Part shown: positions 9,386 to 21,975 of the stretch, piece after piece
Layout of the letters: each line of letters begins with the position of its first letter
Position numbering within the stretch: position 1 is the first letter of the stretch
Origin: Takakia lepidozioides
Taxonomy: Eukaryota; Streptophyta; Takakiopsida; Takakiales; Takakiaceae
Direction: 5' to 3'
Assembly (NCBI GenBank): GCA_030704615.1
Contig: CM060732.1
Location: 11,592,001 to 11,656,000, forward strand
DNA length: 64,000 nucleotides
The notes under the pieces: model-generated
Database searches by the model: none
What the model saw: the letters and a program-made list of their open reading frames with translations, nothing else
What the model was told of the DNA's origin: nothing
Made by a program: the position numbers and the translations under genes

Positions 9386-9770
9386 TTGCAATATGTATGT
9401 ATCCATCTCACAAACCTCCCTCACTCTTGTCATATCCATTGTGCTTTCATCTACAGTGTATTCATGCGTGCTCCATTCATGAATGTTTTCCTTTGTTCAA
9501 CATCCATTGTACATTCATCCTCTGTACTCTTTAATCCACCCCACAAACCTACCACACTCATGTCATGTACGTTGTGCATTCGTCTAAAGTTTTAGTCATG
9601 CATCTTCCTGTCATGAATGTTTTTCATTGCTCAACATCCATTATACATTCATCCATTTGACTCTTATTCATCCCTCATTCATCCATCTACATTCATTTTT
9701 CACACTCATCCATCTGTTTATCATCCAACTATACATTCATCCATCCTTTATTCATCTGTTGCTTTCAGGT
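9386..9770 (+). repeat. ATTCATCCATC-type short repeat region
   Basis: A pyrimidine-rich stretch made of degenerate CATTCATCCAT-like words. The same word recurs at 14800-14850 and 16600-16660. Frames across it are repeat artefacts. Confidence 0.8.
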
Positions 9771-9979
9771 GGGAATGACCACTGCTTTTTATTATGTCGT
9801 CCAGCTTGTTTCCGCGGTAAAGGGTGCCAATCCGCGGGAATACACTCCACTTCTTCTTGGGCGCGTGGTGACGCGGTCTTCAAGTGTGATGACGTGGAGT
9901 GAGCCCCGTGATGTGGCATTGGCGCAAGGTGATGTGGCGTGAGCGCAGTTGCGCTCACGCGCTCATGTGACCAGGCTCA

Positions 9980-11516
9980 CGCCGAGGCATCCCTGCTGCA
10001 CATACCTTGCAATCATGGCACTCCAAAACACCACATCTCGTTCAGCCACCTCTCTTGATCCTCTTTCAGAAGCTGTGGTCATGGTTGAGGTGTCTGATTT
10101 TATCAACTGTGCCGTTGCAGCTACTACCTTTAGTTGACCATCTACCCATGCAGCAGGTTTCTTATAGCTATTGATTCACATGGAATCATAGGTAATTTGG
10201 AGCTTGAAGTCCGGCCCTCTTGGATGAATCTGGACCCACACTCTATCCCTGCTCCTTCAGCTATCCATGCCGCTGCACAAATCATGCATACATCCTTGCC
10301 TTGCTGCTAGCACCTGACAATGACAGCCTATATTTGTTCTAGGAAACACCCAACTCAACTTATCACTATGGTCAATTGCATCTGCTACTCTATGTAATCC
10401 AACAGGCATTCACCTTTTTGCCTTGATTGTCCCACCATTGACTGGGGTGAGAAAAGTATTCATTCCACAGCTTCTCCTCGTCTCAGCTGTTACCTATTTC
10501 TGGATACTTCCCTATTGTCACATTGGCAGTACCATGTCAAAGTCACTCCAAACTATCAAAGGTTCACTCAACTAGCTAACTTGCAGAATTCAACACATTC
10601 CTTCAACTAGTTGCAGGACCTCCCTATGACACCATGCTGGGCTTATCCTGCGATCATTGTGTTCCACGACACCACATTTCGTTCAGCCATATTATCAAAT
10701 ACTCCCTTTACATCCTCAATGCACCCACATTTCACATACATGTCCACCAGGGCAGTGTCCAGATTAACACTTGGTACAATTCCAACTTTGATGATGTCAC
10801 CATGCACCTCTTTGCCCTTTTCCAGAGCAGCCAAGCTTGCACAAGCATTGCAAATGCACACAAACGTGATGTGGTCGGGCTCACCCCTTCCCCCATCATT
10901 TGATCATAGGTCTCCAAAGCCTCCATACCACGTCCCTCTTGTGCATACCCTGCAAGCATCGCGTTCCATGACACCACATCTCGTTCAGCCATAGTGTTGA
11001 ACCCTCCCTTTGCGTCCTGAATGCACCCACATTTGGCATACGTGTCTAGTGTTCAGAATGACATCTGGTACAATTCCAGCTTTGACAATGTTACCATAGA
11101 CCTCTTTCCCCTTTTCCAGAGCTGCTAGGCAGTGTTCAGAATGACATTTGGTACGATTCCAGCTTTGATGATATCCTCATGCACCTCTTTGCCCTTCTCG
11201 AGGGCTGCCAGGTTTACACAAGCATTGCAAATACATACAAACACGACGTGACCGGTCTTCACCCTTTCCCCCATCATTTGCGCATAGGTCTCCAAAGCCT
11301 CCATCCCACGTCCCTGTTGTGCATACCCTGCAAGCATCGCACTCCACGACACCACATCTCGTTCAGCCATAGTGTTGACCACTCCCTTGGCATCCTCAAT
11401 GCACCCACATTTTGCAAACATGACCTCTTTCCCCTTTTCCAGAGCTGCCAGGCAGTGTTTATAATGACATTAGGTACAATTCCAGCTTTGAACAAGGCAC
11501 GGCCTTCTAAGACCAA
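9980..11516 (-). pseudogene. Degenerate PLS-class PPR repeats, duplicated
   Basis: Minus-strand frames at 10643-10861, 10732-10992, 11125-11421 and 11274-11516 encode PPR motifs: CGCIEDAKGV, DVVSWSAMLAGYAQ, LAALEKGKEVH, GIVPNV. A weaker trace lies near 10000-10050. PLS-class pentatricopeptide proteins bind organellar RNA and are very abundant in land plants. Successive pieces are near-copies of each other with frameshifts, stops and truncated units, so this is a broken gene further scrambled by local duplication. No start, targeting peptide or C-terminal E/DYW domain was found. Confidence 0.75.
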
Positions 11517-12041
11517 GTTGACTCTCTCTCTTGCACCAACGAGCTAACTTACAGATTTCAATATGCATATCAGGCCCGAGTCTGATAAGAGGGCAAAACA
11601 GGCTGAAATAGGTTGAAGAAGAAGGTGCCCTCACGGCCTGCTAAGACCAAGCTAACTCTCTCTCTTGCACCAACGAGCTAACTCACAAAATTCAATATGC
11701 ATATCAGGCCTGAGTCTGATAAGAGGGCAAAACAGGCTGAAATAGGTTGAAGAAGAAGGTGCCCTCACGGCCTGCTAAGACCAAGCTGACTCTCTCTCTT
11801 GCACCAACGAGCTACCTCACATAATTCAATATGCATATCAGGCCCGAGTCTGATAAGAGGGAAAAACAGGCTGAAATAGATTGAAGAAGAAGGTGCCCTC
11901 ATGGCCTGCTAAGACCAAGCTGACTCTCTCTCTTGCACCAATAGCTAACTTACAGAATTCAATATGCATATCAGGACCGAGTCTGATAAGAGGGCAAAAC
12001 AGGCTGAAATAGGTTGAATCAGGAAATGAATCAGCAGGCTG
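11507..12041 (+). repeat. Tandem array, four copies of about 134 bp
   Basis: Units starting CTAAGACCAAG recur at 11507, 11641, 11775 and 11909, each about 134 bp. The shared core includes CTCTCTCTTGCACCAAC and AATATGCATATCAGG. The final copy runs into a related dispersed repeat that starts with CTAAGACTCCC at 12042. No coding was recognised. Confidence 0.88.
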
Positions 12042-12480
12042 CTAAGACTCCCAAGAACCTTGTAAACATCAGGAAGAATACCAAATCATGGTACTAACAG
12101 GAGCCAAAAGCCCACATTTGCAGGATGGACAAACTTCTTCACATCCTACATTAAGGAAAAGCCACACCTTGCGATTGCGATTGTTCCACCATCGGCAAGG
12201 ATCGGTAAAAAACTCATGCAAGCTCTGAAATAGGTCGAAGAAGAAGTTGCCCTCACCACATTGTCCTCGACCTTGTGTCATGACCCACGGAGGATTTTAC
12301 TCCCCATGAACCCAAATGGACCTCTTGTGTGTGCTAATTGTGTATGTAGTCTGGTAATGGCGGATTGGTCCATGAGAACCACCACAGTGCAGCTGAGCGA
12401 GCAGAGATTGAAACATGACCTTGAAACACGACCTGCTAAGACCAACCTGAATCTCCCAAGAACCTTGTAAACATCAGGAA
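12042..12480 (+). repeat. Dispersed repeat family, copy 1
   Basis: A block containing CCACATTTGCAGGATGGAC, then CACACCTTGCGATTGCG, then a segment with CTTGTGTCATGACCCA. Related blocks lie at 12430-12620, 13640-14160 and 21655-21975. Order and spacing vary, so this is an old dispersed repeat of unknown class; no transposase or terminal repeats were seen. Confidence 0.7.
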
Positions 12481-12550
12481 GAATATGAAATCATGGTATG
12501 TCTAACAGGAGCCAAGAGCCCGCATTTGCAGGATGGACAAACTTCTTCAC

Positions 12551-12918
12551 ATCGTACATTGAGAAAAAACAACACCTTGTGATCGCGATTGTCCCACCAT
12601 CGTGCACGCCTTCATGCCTTGATTCTAGGGCTTGAGTCCCTGTCTGCCCCCTATCCCACCAGCTCCACTCGTCATCGTACATTGAGAAAAAGCCACACCT
12701 TGCAATCGCGGTTGTCCCACCATCGTGCATGCCTTCATGCCCCGATTCTAGGGCTTGAGTCCCTATTTGTCCCCTATCCCACCAGCTCCGCTCGTCATTG
12801 TACATTGAGAAAAAACCACACCTTGCAATCGCGGTTGTCCCACCATCGTGCATGCCTTCATGCCCCGATTCTTGGTCTTGAGTCCCTGTCTGCCCCTATC
12901 CCACCAGCTCTGCTCGTC
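12551..12918 (+). repeat. Tandem array, three copies of 123 bp
   Basis: Units starting ATCGTACATTGAG (third copy ATTGTACATTGAG) begin at 12551, 12674 and 12797, exactly 123 bp apart. The 41-codon period keeps frames open on both strands, producing repetitive predicted proteins that are not real genes. The unit derives from the neighbouring dispersed repeat. Confidence 0.9.
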
Positions 12919-13639
12919 GTCTCTGATGATCAGACTCGACACTATAAGAAAACAAACACAGCTCTGTCCTATTTGTCTCTCACGATTAAATATTACACGT
13001 GGATTACTCAGTGGTTGAAACCACTTCCAACCACTCCATATGATGCCACCCGTGGCATTTCATGGGAATTAACCACTGGCCAGTGGTTACCATTACTTGG
13101 AGTGATTTATAGAGTGGTAAAAGACAAGAATGATTAAGGAGGCCAGTGGTTATTCCGCGTTTTCCTTCTAGTGTAGTGGACAAAGATTTTGGTCTGTAAA
13201 TGGAAACTCCCCACCCACATGGCCACCCTGAATGCTAAGTAGCGGATACAAGGTGAGTGGGTGTAGAGGTGAGGCCATCTTGATTGTTTTCCAGTCTTTG
13301 TTTAATCCTGGGAGAACCATTGATAAATTTTCAGTGCTATTGTTGGATCAGGCCTTTGTTGATTGATAATGACATTGAAATGCCCTGTTGTCTGAAGCCA
13401 TGCTTGTGGAGCTTCAGTGGTTGTAGCCTGGTGTATACAAGGTTGTGGTTAAAGCTATTGCTGCTCAGCTGCACACTTGGGGATTTCACAGCGAAGTCCA
13501 AGATCGCCACACTTCAAATATGAGCATACACAGGAGGTTATTTGGTAAAGTAAAGCTAGCTACCAGGATGCAAGGTCAAGCACAATGGAATGGTGAATGG
13601 ATACTACACTGTGGCTTTGATTCTGCTATGAGCAGCCTA

Positions 13640-14360
13640 GAAGAGACAAATGCAGGATAAACAAACTTCTACATATCGTACTTCAAGAAAAAACCACACC
13701 TTGCGATTGCGGTTGTCGCACCATCGTGAACGATCTTTAAAAAACTCATGCCAGCTCTACTCTGTGCTGCGAATTCAGGGCAAAGTCTGATGAGAGGGAA
13801 AAACAGGCTGAAATAGGTCAAAGAAGAAGGTGCCCTCACCACATTGTCCTCGACCTTGTGTCATAACCCATGGAGGATTTGACTGACCATGAACCCAAAC
13901 GGACCTCTTGTGTGTGCTGCTTGTGTCTATAGTCCGGTAATGTCGGATTGGTTCATGAGAACCACCACAGTGCAGCTGAGCGAGCAGAGACTGAAACACA
14001 ACCTGCTAAGACCAAGCTCACTCTCCGAAGAACCTTGTAAACATCAATACCAAATCATGGTACTAACAGTCGCCAAGAGCCCACATTTGCAGGATGGACA
14101 AACTTCTTCACATCGTACGTATGAAAAAAATCCACACCTTGCGATTGCGGTTGTCCATCGTGAAGGTGGCCAGCCGCTTTCCATAGTAGTCGATGGCCAC
14201 ATCGTGCACCACATCTTCATTCCCCGATTCTAGGGTTTGAGTCCCTATCTGCCCCCTATCCCACCAGCTCCGCTCGACATCTCTCATGATCAGACCCGAC
14301 AGTAAAACAAACATAGCTCCGTCCAGTTTGTCGTCTCTCACGATCAAACTCGACATAAAG
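13640..14360 (+). repeat. Dispersed repeat family, copies 2 and 3
   Basis: The blocks seen at 12042-12620 recur here in similar order, again ending near CCCACCAGCTCCGCTCG. Divergence is moderate. It flanks unremarkable AT-rich DNA on the right. Confidence 0.65.
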
Positions 14361-15290
14361 AAAACAAACAGATGGCAAGGGAGACAAGCTAAGTCCCCTC
14401 TACTGACTGGATGGATGAATGTAGCAATAGATGGATGGATTTTGGGTTTTCCATCAATATATCCATCAATTCATTTGTTTTTCCATTTTTTGGCCATTTT
14501 AATTTCATCCATTCATCCAAAATAAATCTTTAAATGAGTTTCACTATCAGTTCATCCAATAGCTGCTAGCTCAGTGTTTGCATTATCATTCGTTCCTACG
14601 TTCATCCAATAGTTGCCAGCAAGGCGTTTGTGTATTATTCGTTGAGATAATACAATTGTTTTGTTTCACTAACCTTAACCAGCAGTCGATTAGTTTACTG
14701 TTAATCTGCTGGGTCAATGAAATAGTAGTTAAATGTTTTTACTACTTATTATCCTCATACTTAACACTGTGACCTAGCAATCCTAAATTTGAGCACATTC
14801 ATCCTACTTCATCCTAATCATTCATTCATCCATTCATTCCATCATTCACAGGGTGTGGCTTAGTGCCTGCGAGCAATGATATGTTGACACGTTGTCATTT
14901 GCAATCACATCCTACATCTGTTTCATCCATTTATGTTTGCATCGTCCACATAGACACTCATTGGGCAACCGACAATCGCCATGTGCAGTTGTGAATACTG
15001 GCAATCATACATTCCCATGCCCACGTCATCATGTTGCAGTTTTGGCCATGACTCATAGTCGTATCTACCATCTTCCCTATCTAGTCAAATATGTTTGACC
15101 GCAGATCCTGACGTGGCGGAGGTACAAGGTGGCATATACGACTTCTGGTGGTCAAAAACTGGCAACCAGGACTGCCCCCTTGTATTTTGCAGACATAGAT
15201 GCTACAACTGGCAAATGTGGCATACCTTAAAGCCGGGATCTGTTGTAGCGAATCTTTATTGCAAACTGCAATTTTCGTGTCTGAAATGAA
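14361..15290. other. No gene seen; AT-rich with CATTCATCC words
   Basis: Short frames only. A 64-codon frame at 15095-15289 (DVAEVQGGIYDFWW) has a protein-like look but no recognised family or neighbour. It is left as unassigned. Confidence 0.4.
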
Positions 15291-15299
15291 TTTATCTTC

Positions 15300-15740
15300 A
15301 TGGTTCCACTTTCTTCAATGAGATCAATCATTGTCATTAGCTAAACTTTCTTGAATGAGATCAATCTTTCTTTGTGGCTCCATTTTCGTGAATGACATCA
15401 ATCTTTGTGAATATGTGCACTTTCAATCATTGTCATTAACTAAACTTTCTTGAATGAGAAAAATCTTTCTTTGTGGATCCATTTTCGTGAATGACATCAA
15501 TCATTGTGAATATGTGCACTTTGTTGAATGAAATCAAACATTCTAAATGGTTCCACTTTCTTGAATGAGATCAATCATTGTCATTAGCTAAACTTTCTTG
15601 AATGAGATCAATCTTTCTTTGTGGCTCCATTTTCATGAATGACATCAATCTTTGCAAATATGTGCACTTTCTTGAATGAGATCAAACATTCTGAATCGTT
15701 CCACTTTCTTGAATGAGATCAATCTTTCTCTTCTTTTTAT
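15300..15740 (+). repeat. Tandem repeats built on CTTGAATGAGATCAATC
   Basis: A phrase of about 120-130 bp (CTTTCTTGAATGAGATCAA, then TTTGTGGCTCCATTTTC, then AATATGTGCACTTTC) is repeated three times with small indels, and part of it recurs internally every 30-60 bp. It is non-coding. Confidence 0.8.
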
Positions 15741-15769
15741 GAAGCTTTTCGGTTGAATTGTCATGTTCC

Positions 15770-16270
15770 ATTCAGGGGTGGGAATTAAGGCATCGTTGAG
15801 GCCACCTTAATTCCGACGGGGTTTCTATCTACAAACATGTGACTTCTCCCGGGCTTTTGTTTTATTTCCATTTTTATTTTGTGGTTATTGGGTGGATTGT
15901 CACAAGGATCCGGGGGTGGGAATTACGGCATCGTTGCCGCCACCTTAATGCCAACCCTGTTACCCTCTACGAACAAGGCTCCTCGCAAATGAATTTCTTT
16001 TTCTCATAAATTTATGATTTTTGGGTGAATTGTCATGTTCCAACGTGGTCTGGGAATTAAGGTGTCGTCAACGACACCTTAATGCTGACCCGTTTCCCTC
16101 TACGAACATGGCTCCTCGCCAAAGGATTTTATTTCATTTTTATTTTGATTTTTGATTTTTGGGATGAATTGTCATGTTCTTTGTGAGGGCTGCGAAGGCT
16201 GCGAATTAAGGTGGCGTTGACAACACCTTAATGCCCAGCCTGTCTCAGTGGTACAACATGGCTGTTCGCC
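15770..16270 (+). repeat. Four repeats each with an AAGG..CCTT hairpin
   Basis: Units of roughly 135-150 bp begin near 15776, 15912, 16050 and 16200. Each has GAATTAAGG (or GAATTACGG), a palindromic core, CACCTTAAT, and then usually a CTACGAACA-like word and a CTCCTCGCC-like word. In the third unit the core is a perfect stem, AAGGTGTCGT paired with ACGACACCTT. The other units keep most of the pairing with different bases. Confidence 0.75.
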
Positions 16271-16964
16271 TAGGATTTGTTTTAATTTTAAATGTTTCAA
16301 TTGGTTTTTGGGTTTAATTCACATGTGTCAATTAGGGTTACCGTTGTGGGTTTGTGGCTTCCGTTTATGCTTTCGGGTTTTGTCGGTTTGGAGTTTGGGG
16401 TTTATCATTGCAGGCATGGGTTTGAGGTGTATGGTTTTCCTTGGGCGTTTGTTATTTGGGTTTTGGGATCTGTGTTTTTACTTACGGTTTCCCTGTCTTT
16501 CCTCCGGTATACAAATTGTCGTCAATGCCATGTTTGTCGTACAATCAATTTTATTTCAGTCCATGCATCCTCCACTCTTCAGTTTTCATGATCATCCCAC
16601 ATTCATCCATCATTCATCCATCATCCATCCATCACCTTCATTCATTCATCCATGCCTCTTTGACAATGAACAATGAACAATCATGGATTGATGCAACAAA
16701 CTTACAGTTGTCATGAAAGCCCCCCATTGTCTATATCTGAAGTGCCAGAAGCCCAACTAGTCTTCAAACTCTTTCATTCCATCCAGACTGGCTGCGTCGG
16801 ACGAGTACCACCATGTTCGGATAATCGCGTACATGGAGTTCGCTTCCTGCTCTGTTGTGGCATCCTTATATAGACGGCACAGTCTTAGATGTTCCTCCCG
16901 CAACTCCAATTTTATGGAACTCTTTCTGTGCCTTTGAAGGGACTGGGACCAATGGAAGAGGCAA

Positions 16965-18141
16965 GTGCATGTGGATTTTATGTTCGATCGATGTGAGCAC
17001 AGAATTTCGGGGTCGAACAGAAGCATAAACTGGGAATTGGAGATAGAGGAAGAGTATGACACCATAACAAGGATGACCGGCCACATCAAATCGGCCCAGA
17101 GGGGGAGATACCACGATGCGTTTTGCCATGATGGATACCAGATGACACAGTTTGTTCGATGTGTAGGAATCCATACGGCCCAGAGGGATGTCATGTGCTT
17201 GGATCACGTGGACATGTATTCCATCTCACATATCTTATCCCGCAAGCCTTGCGGATGAGCGCTTGCCCAGAATGTCGTACACCAATCCATCGTCGTTTCT
17301 ATGAGCTGGTGGGCTTGGAGGATCGGATGCCCATAGGTTTTGAATACAATCGACACAACCTCCCATATGATGGGCTACCATTCACATTTATGAATTGTGT
17401 GCATTGGGGCAAGAACTTGGTATGGGATGCAGACAGAGATATGCATGGCATACATGCCGGAAACCCGACATACATCAAAGATCCCCAGTATTTCTGGGTC
17501 ACATCTGACTGGGAGATAACCATACGTGCGGGAGGCATTCTCGATTGGTGGGAGAGAGAGCAGTTTTGCCGCAATCTGGGAGGGCATTGAAGTCAGAGAA
17601 GGTCCAGGTTTATCCGGCTCCCACATGTTCCATGGGTGCCGGAGGAGAACGAATTGTATGACCGACAACCGATTGGGAGACATTTGTTTCTGTCCAAAGT
17701 AGAAGATGCTATAATATGTCAACGCCAAATGAATGAGGCGTACGAGGTGGCTTATCGTCGAAATGACACAATGATTAGGGACAGGGCTCGAGAGAGCCAA
17801 TTGGAAAGTTTCAAAAGTACCATCGACACAGTTGTAGAGCAATGGAGGCGACTATGGACAAACCGTTATCATCGTGTTTCGGGGGCTCTATTGCCGGATG
17901 TGATGTCCTCGTTGTCGATTTGCATGCAGCCCAATCACTTGTTCTTGATCCACCTCCGCCACGTCGTGAGAGTGAAGAAGAAAGTCAACTTTCGCCGCGA
18001 AGTAGGCGGATGCAGGCCATAATTGATCACATGCCATTGGGTCCCTCATTGACCACGAGATCGCGGTCGCAAGCTCTAGCAAACGGCAGTGCAAATCAGA
18101 CCACAACATCAAATTCCTTGTCCTTGGACAGTGACGACTAG
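16965..18141 (+). pseudogene. Decayed RING-finger-like gene
   Basis: A long coding signal runs through three frames: 16965-17258, 17159-17590, then 17636-18022 and 17842-18141. The middle part resembles a RING finger (GCHVLGSRGHVFH ending in CPEC), but several expected Cys positions are replaced, including Phe at the first ligand, Arg before GHVFH and Tyr after it. A Trp-rich region (NCVHWGKNLVW, VTSDWEIT) and a basic helical region (ARESQLESF) follow. The tail is Ser/Thr-rich. RING proteins usually act as ubiquitin ligases, but loss of zinc ligands and frameshifts argue that this copy is dead. Family unknown. Confidence 0.55.
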
Positions 18142-18585
18142 ACTTTTAATGACTGACAGCGTAGTACATAGACAATATGCATTTTTGTTATACCTTGAAT
18201 ATTGTTGGAAAACACAGTGATAGCATTCCGCCAATTTTGTACATCACCAATTTTGTTAATACACAATGCACATGTGCGGCACCTGCCAATTTCAATTGCA
18301 TGAGCATCGTTTTCTTCACATTTACACTCGTATGATGGGGAAAAAGTGATTCACCCTGTAAACAAATTTACAATGGTGTCATATTTGGTCATGACATGTA
18401 TTTGCAATGAACTCCGAAAGCTAGAGAATAAGGAAAATTGATGTTAACCAATAAGTTATAACGAGTTACGAACGGTCGTCTTCCAAACAAATTTTGCCTG
18501 GTCCCTGCATATTTCATAATCATTTCTTAAAATCTATGATCTTTCTATGAACATACCCACAAAGTTCTCAAAGCACAAAATAATT
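18142..18585. other. No gene seen
   Basis: AT-rich spacer after the RING-like gene. No open frame of note, no repeat recognised. Confidence 0.5.
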
Positions 18586-18589
18586 TCGA

Positions 18590-19870
18590 TGGACAACCAT
18601 CCGTTGGCCCATTGAACGAATTCCGATTGATCTCATATTACTCTGGGGCCTCTTACATGGCACATAGTGGCCAAGTCTCAAGGTGAACCAAAATCATTTC
18701 GATGGCCAACCATCCGTTGAGCCATCAAATGAATTTCGATTGATCTCATATTAGTCTAAGACATGTGAGAGGGTGTTTCGAACGTACTGGCAAAGTTTGG
18801 AAGCAAACAAAAATGATTTGGATGGGCAACCATCTGTTCACCCATTGAATGTATTCCGTTGGATCTACTATTACTTTAGGACCTGTTGGACTGTGTTTCG
18901 CGTGCTCATGATTTTTTTTTCATTCCGTTTTTGAATGGGGCATGTAATGACTCCATATGCAACGTGGGTGCCAAATTTTGGGAGTGAACATAATTCATTT
19001 GGACCTAAAACCACAGTTTCTTCCGTGTTTTGCACTCCAAACTTGATTTGTGTTTTACTTCATGCACTATTTATAGAGAGTTCTGGCATAGTGAGCGAAA
19101 AGAACACTTTTTTTTGGGGCATTTTTTATTGGTCCAAATTTTGGCGGGGGAGTAGCGGTGGGATGTTTGAAGCCACAGAACAAAATTGAGCCAAAAACAA
19201 AATCGATACGTGCCAGAAACCCCCAATGAAAGGCAGTGCAAACCTATTTATTGGCTTAAAATTAATTTAAATTCAATTAAAATCTAGAATGGCTTGAGGG
19301 GTGAGCGCGTCGATGGGGAGGCAAATGATTTATTCGTCTAATGTGTCTCCGCACATGTTCAAGCACATGGGGACAAAAGAGGGGCTTCAACCACATCCGT
19401 TCAATGGGTGCAATAGCCGTGCACGCATTGTAGGATTTCTTTTTTCGCATTGAACAAAAACCAGATGACAAGTGAACGCCTCATTGGCCCATCAAACGAA
19501 TTTCAATTGATCTCATATTACACTAGGACCTATCAGAGGGTACATTGAACACACTAGCCAAGTCTCAAAGCGAATGAAAATCATTTGGACGGGCAACAAT
19601 CCGTTGGCCCATTAAACGAATTTCGATTGATCTCATATTACTCTGGGGCCTCTTACATGACACATTGAACATAGTGGCCAAGTCTCAAAGCGAACCAAAA
19701 TCATTTCGATGGCCAACCATCCGTTGAGCCATCGAATGAATTTCGATTGATTTCATATTAGTCGGGGACCTAATACATGGTATGTTGAACATAGTGGCAA
19801 AGATTGAAAGCAAACGAAAATCATTTGGATGGGCAACCATTATACTGGGACCTGTTACATGGTATGCCCT
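18590..19870 (+). repeat. Interspersed repeats of the GGCAACCATCCGTTG family
   Basis: A 90-110 bp phrase (ATGGGCAACCATCCGTTG, then CCCATTGAACGAATT, then CGATTGATCTCATATTA, then GGGGCCTCTTACATG) occurs about three times at 18590-18880 and three to four times at 19470-19870. The two clusters are separated by about 600 bp of unrelated AT-rich sequence. It is non-coding. Confidence 0.8.
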
Positions 19871-19899
19871 TTGAAGTTCTTTTTGTAGTGTCTCATGCT

Positions 19900-21290
19900 T
19901 CATAATGCGATGCTTCTTCATGTCCACTTTATCCAATATGTTGATGTTCTCCACCTGGAACAGATCCACACATGTGTGCAGAAATCCTCAAATAAGCAAA
20001 TGATCATCTCCATTTTTATAAGCCTCATCCGCAGCTTCCAATTTTGATGGTCATTTGGTTTTTTAAATATTTATATACGCATGTGTGGATATGTTCCAGA
20101 TGGAAAATATCAACGTTGGAAAAATAAGAGTTAGAGAAACACATTCCATTTGTTCCAAAATCACCCTGTTGTCCGCATCGTTGCCCCATTTTCTGTCACG
20201 GTTCATCATGTCACGTATTGTCCCTCCAATCCACCATCGAGTGTAACCCTCTACCCCACGTGCATTCATAGCAAAATATGAGATAACACCCGGATGCTGG
20301 AACTTCACTGCCAAACACTCGTCGTTATGTTGTCTCAACGCATTTTCTGGATTTTTGGACTTGGGTTTTTTTCCCGCTAGCTCCCAATGCTCCGGTATTT
20401 TAGAATCGCCAACAATCCTACACTGACGGACCTTAGTATACCCTCCTTCTTTGTAAGGGCCAATCTCTACCACCTTCGCAGTAGAGTTCAGGTAATAAAG
20501 ACCAGTTGTGCCTCCCCTGCCCGATGACCCCGCCTTCCAAGGAACAACCCTAGTCCGGCGATGTGAATTCCGACTTGCCAAGCAAACCCAATACTCAACA
20601 CGCCGCATTAACTTAGCTTCGGCGGAGGGAACTCAACCCTCGGTCGTTCTACCATTCCATGTCTTCATTAGCTACCTCAAATTCCACATGACGTCTTTCG
20701 TCCTGCTTTGGATCCACCGATTGAACTTCGGCTTGTCCCTGTCCACCGTCCACTTAACCCCCGCCAAAGCGTTTGTCATTGTTCTCTCCATATTTTGCTG
20801 GAAAATTTGAAACCCCTCCCATCCATGCCTGACATAAGCACTCTTCAGCCTCATTATGTCCATACTTTTGAAATAATCCACTACCACTTTTTTCGGCTTA
20901 TCCAAGGCATCCGATCCAAGGCATCCGGTCTCAGGTAGTCTGGCTTGTTCACCTGACTATCCCGCTCGTGGGCACGTTTTCACTTCCTCCGACCCCCAGA
21001 CAACCCCGCCCCAGAACTTGAATTCACAACCCCCGACATTGTAGAAACCTTTGCCCACTACATAGGACAAAACCTCAGAAAACGGCAATGGACGTATGTG
21101 GATGGTGTCTTCGTAGTTTCTGCCAAAAAAACGGGTCGCCGGAGATCCGAAAATGACAAAATGGTGATATGATGATTGAACCGTGAACAAGGGTGTGGGA
21201 CTGACCAATAGAAAACCAACAAAACCTTCCTTCCCCCCCCCAAAATAATCACCTTTGCACCTCCCGTTGGCAGTGCCAAGCAACAAAGTC
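19900..21290 (-). pseudogene. Unrecognised minus-strand gene remnant
   Basis: Consecutive minus-strand frames read like one broken protein: 21286-20957 (RPLPFSEVLSYVVGKGFYNV), 20905-20672 (KVVVDYFKSMD, GVKWTVDRDKPKF), 20608-20063 (a 181-codon frame with WELAGKKPKSKNP and MNARGVEGYTRWWIGG) and 19969-19860. Composition and charge are protein-like, but stops separate the pieces. No catalytic motif or family was recognised. It could be a host gene or an element protein. Confidence 0.4.
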
Positions 21291-21362
21291 CAAAAAGACT
21301 ACATGATGCCAAGGAACCGCACCACGAGAGGGGCAAAAGTGATCAAAAAAGGAGGGGGAAAT

Positions 21363-21408
21363 GGTTTATATAGGCGCCCCCCCCCCCAAACCCCCCCAAA
21401 AAAAAAAT
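21363..21408. repeat. Poly-C / poly-A low-complexity tract
   Basis: Runs of C broken by A, followed by a run of A. Confidence 0.85.
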
Positions 21409-21654
21409 GGCATTATGTTTGAAAAAGAGCGATAGGCCAGTGGTGCCTCGCCACGCGCACCCACATGGGAGAGGTCAAGGGTTCAAAACCACCTTCCCCC
21501 ACCCCATTTGTTTCGTTTTTCCTGACCCGTGGCACCTCACCACGTGGCTGGCCCAGGCGCCGCTTCATGATTTTTTTCAAATCATGAATACATTCTCATA
21601 GCAGCTGACACTGACGGTGTGCATCTTCTAGCAAACACCCCAACCCTACTTATT

Positions 21655-21975
21655 ACTGTCCTTGACCTTGTGTCATGACCCATGGAGGATTTGACCGACC
21701 ATCAACCCAAAATGACCTCTTGTGTAGTTAGGTAATGTCGGATTGGTCTGTGAGAACCACCACGGTGTAGCTAAGCGGGCAGAGATTGAAAGATGGCATG
21801 CTAAGACCAAGTTGACTCTCCCAAGAACCTTGTAAACATCATGCAGAATACCAAATCAGGGTACTAACATGAGCCAAGAGCCCACATTTGCAGGATGGAC
21901 AAACATCTTCACATAGTACATTAAGAAAAAGCCACACCGTGCGATTGCGGTTGTCCCACCATCGTGCCTCCGTGC
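21655..21975 (+). repeat. Dispersed repeat family, copy 4
   Basis: It carries the same phrases as 13850-14160 (CTTGTGTCATGACCCATGG, CCACATTTGCAGGATGGAC, GCGATTGCGGTTGTCCCAC), truncated where the unit at 12590 continues. Confidence 0.7.

Noticed and set aside
12491-13137. Open frames of 120 and 182 codons on opposite strands
   Set aside because: They are produced by the 123-bp (41-codon) tandem repeat, which keeps several frames open; no protein family or codon signal.
16248-16716. Overlapping hydrophobic plus-strand frames of 91-142 codons
   Set aside because: They cover T-rich and CATTCATCC repeat sequence; no conserved motif.
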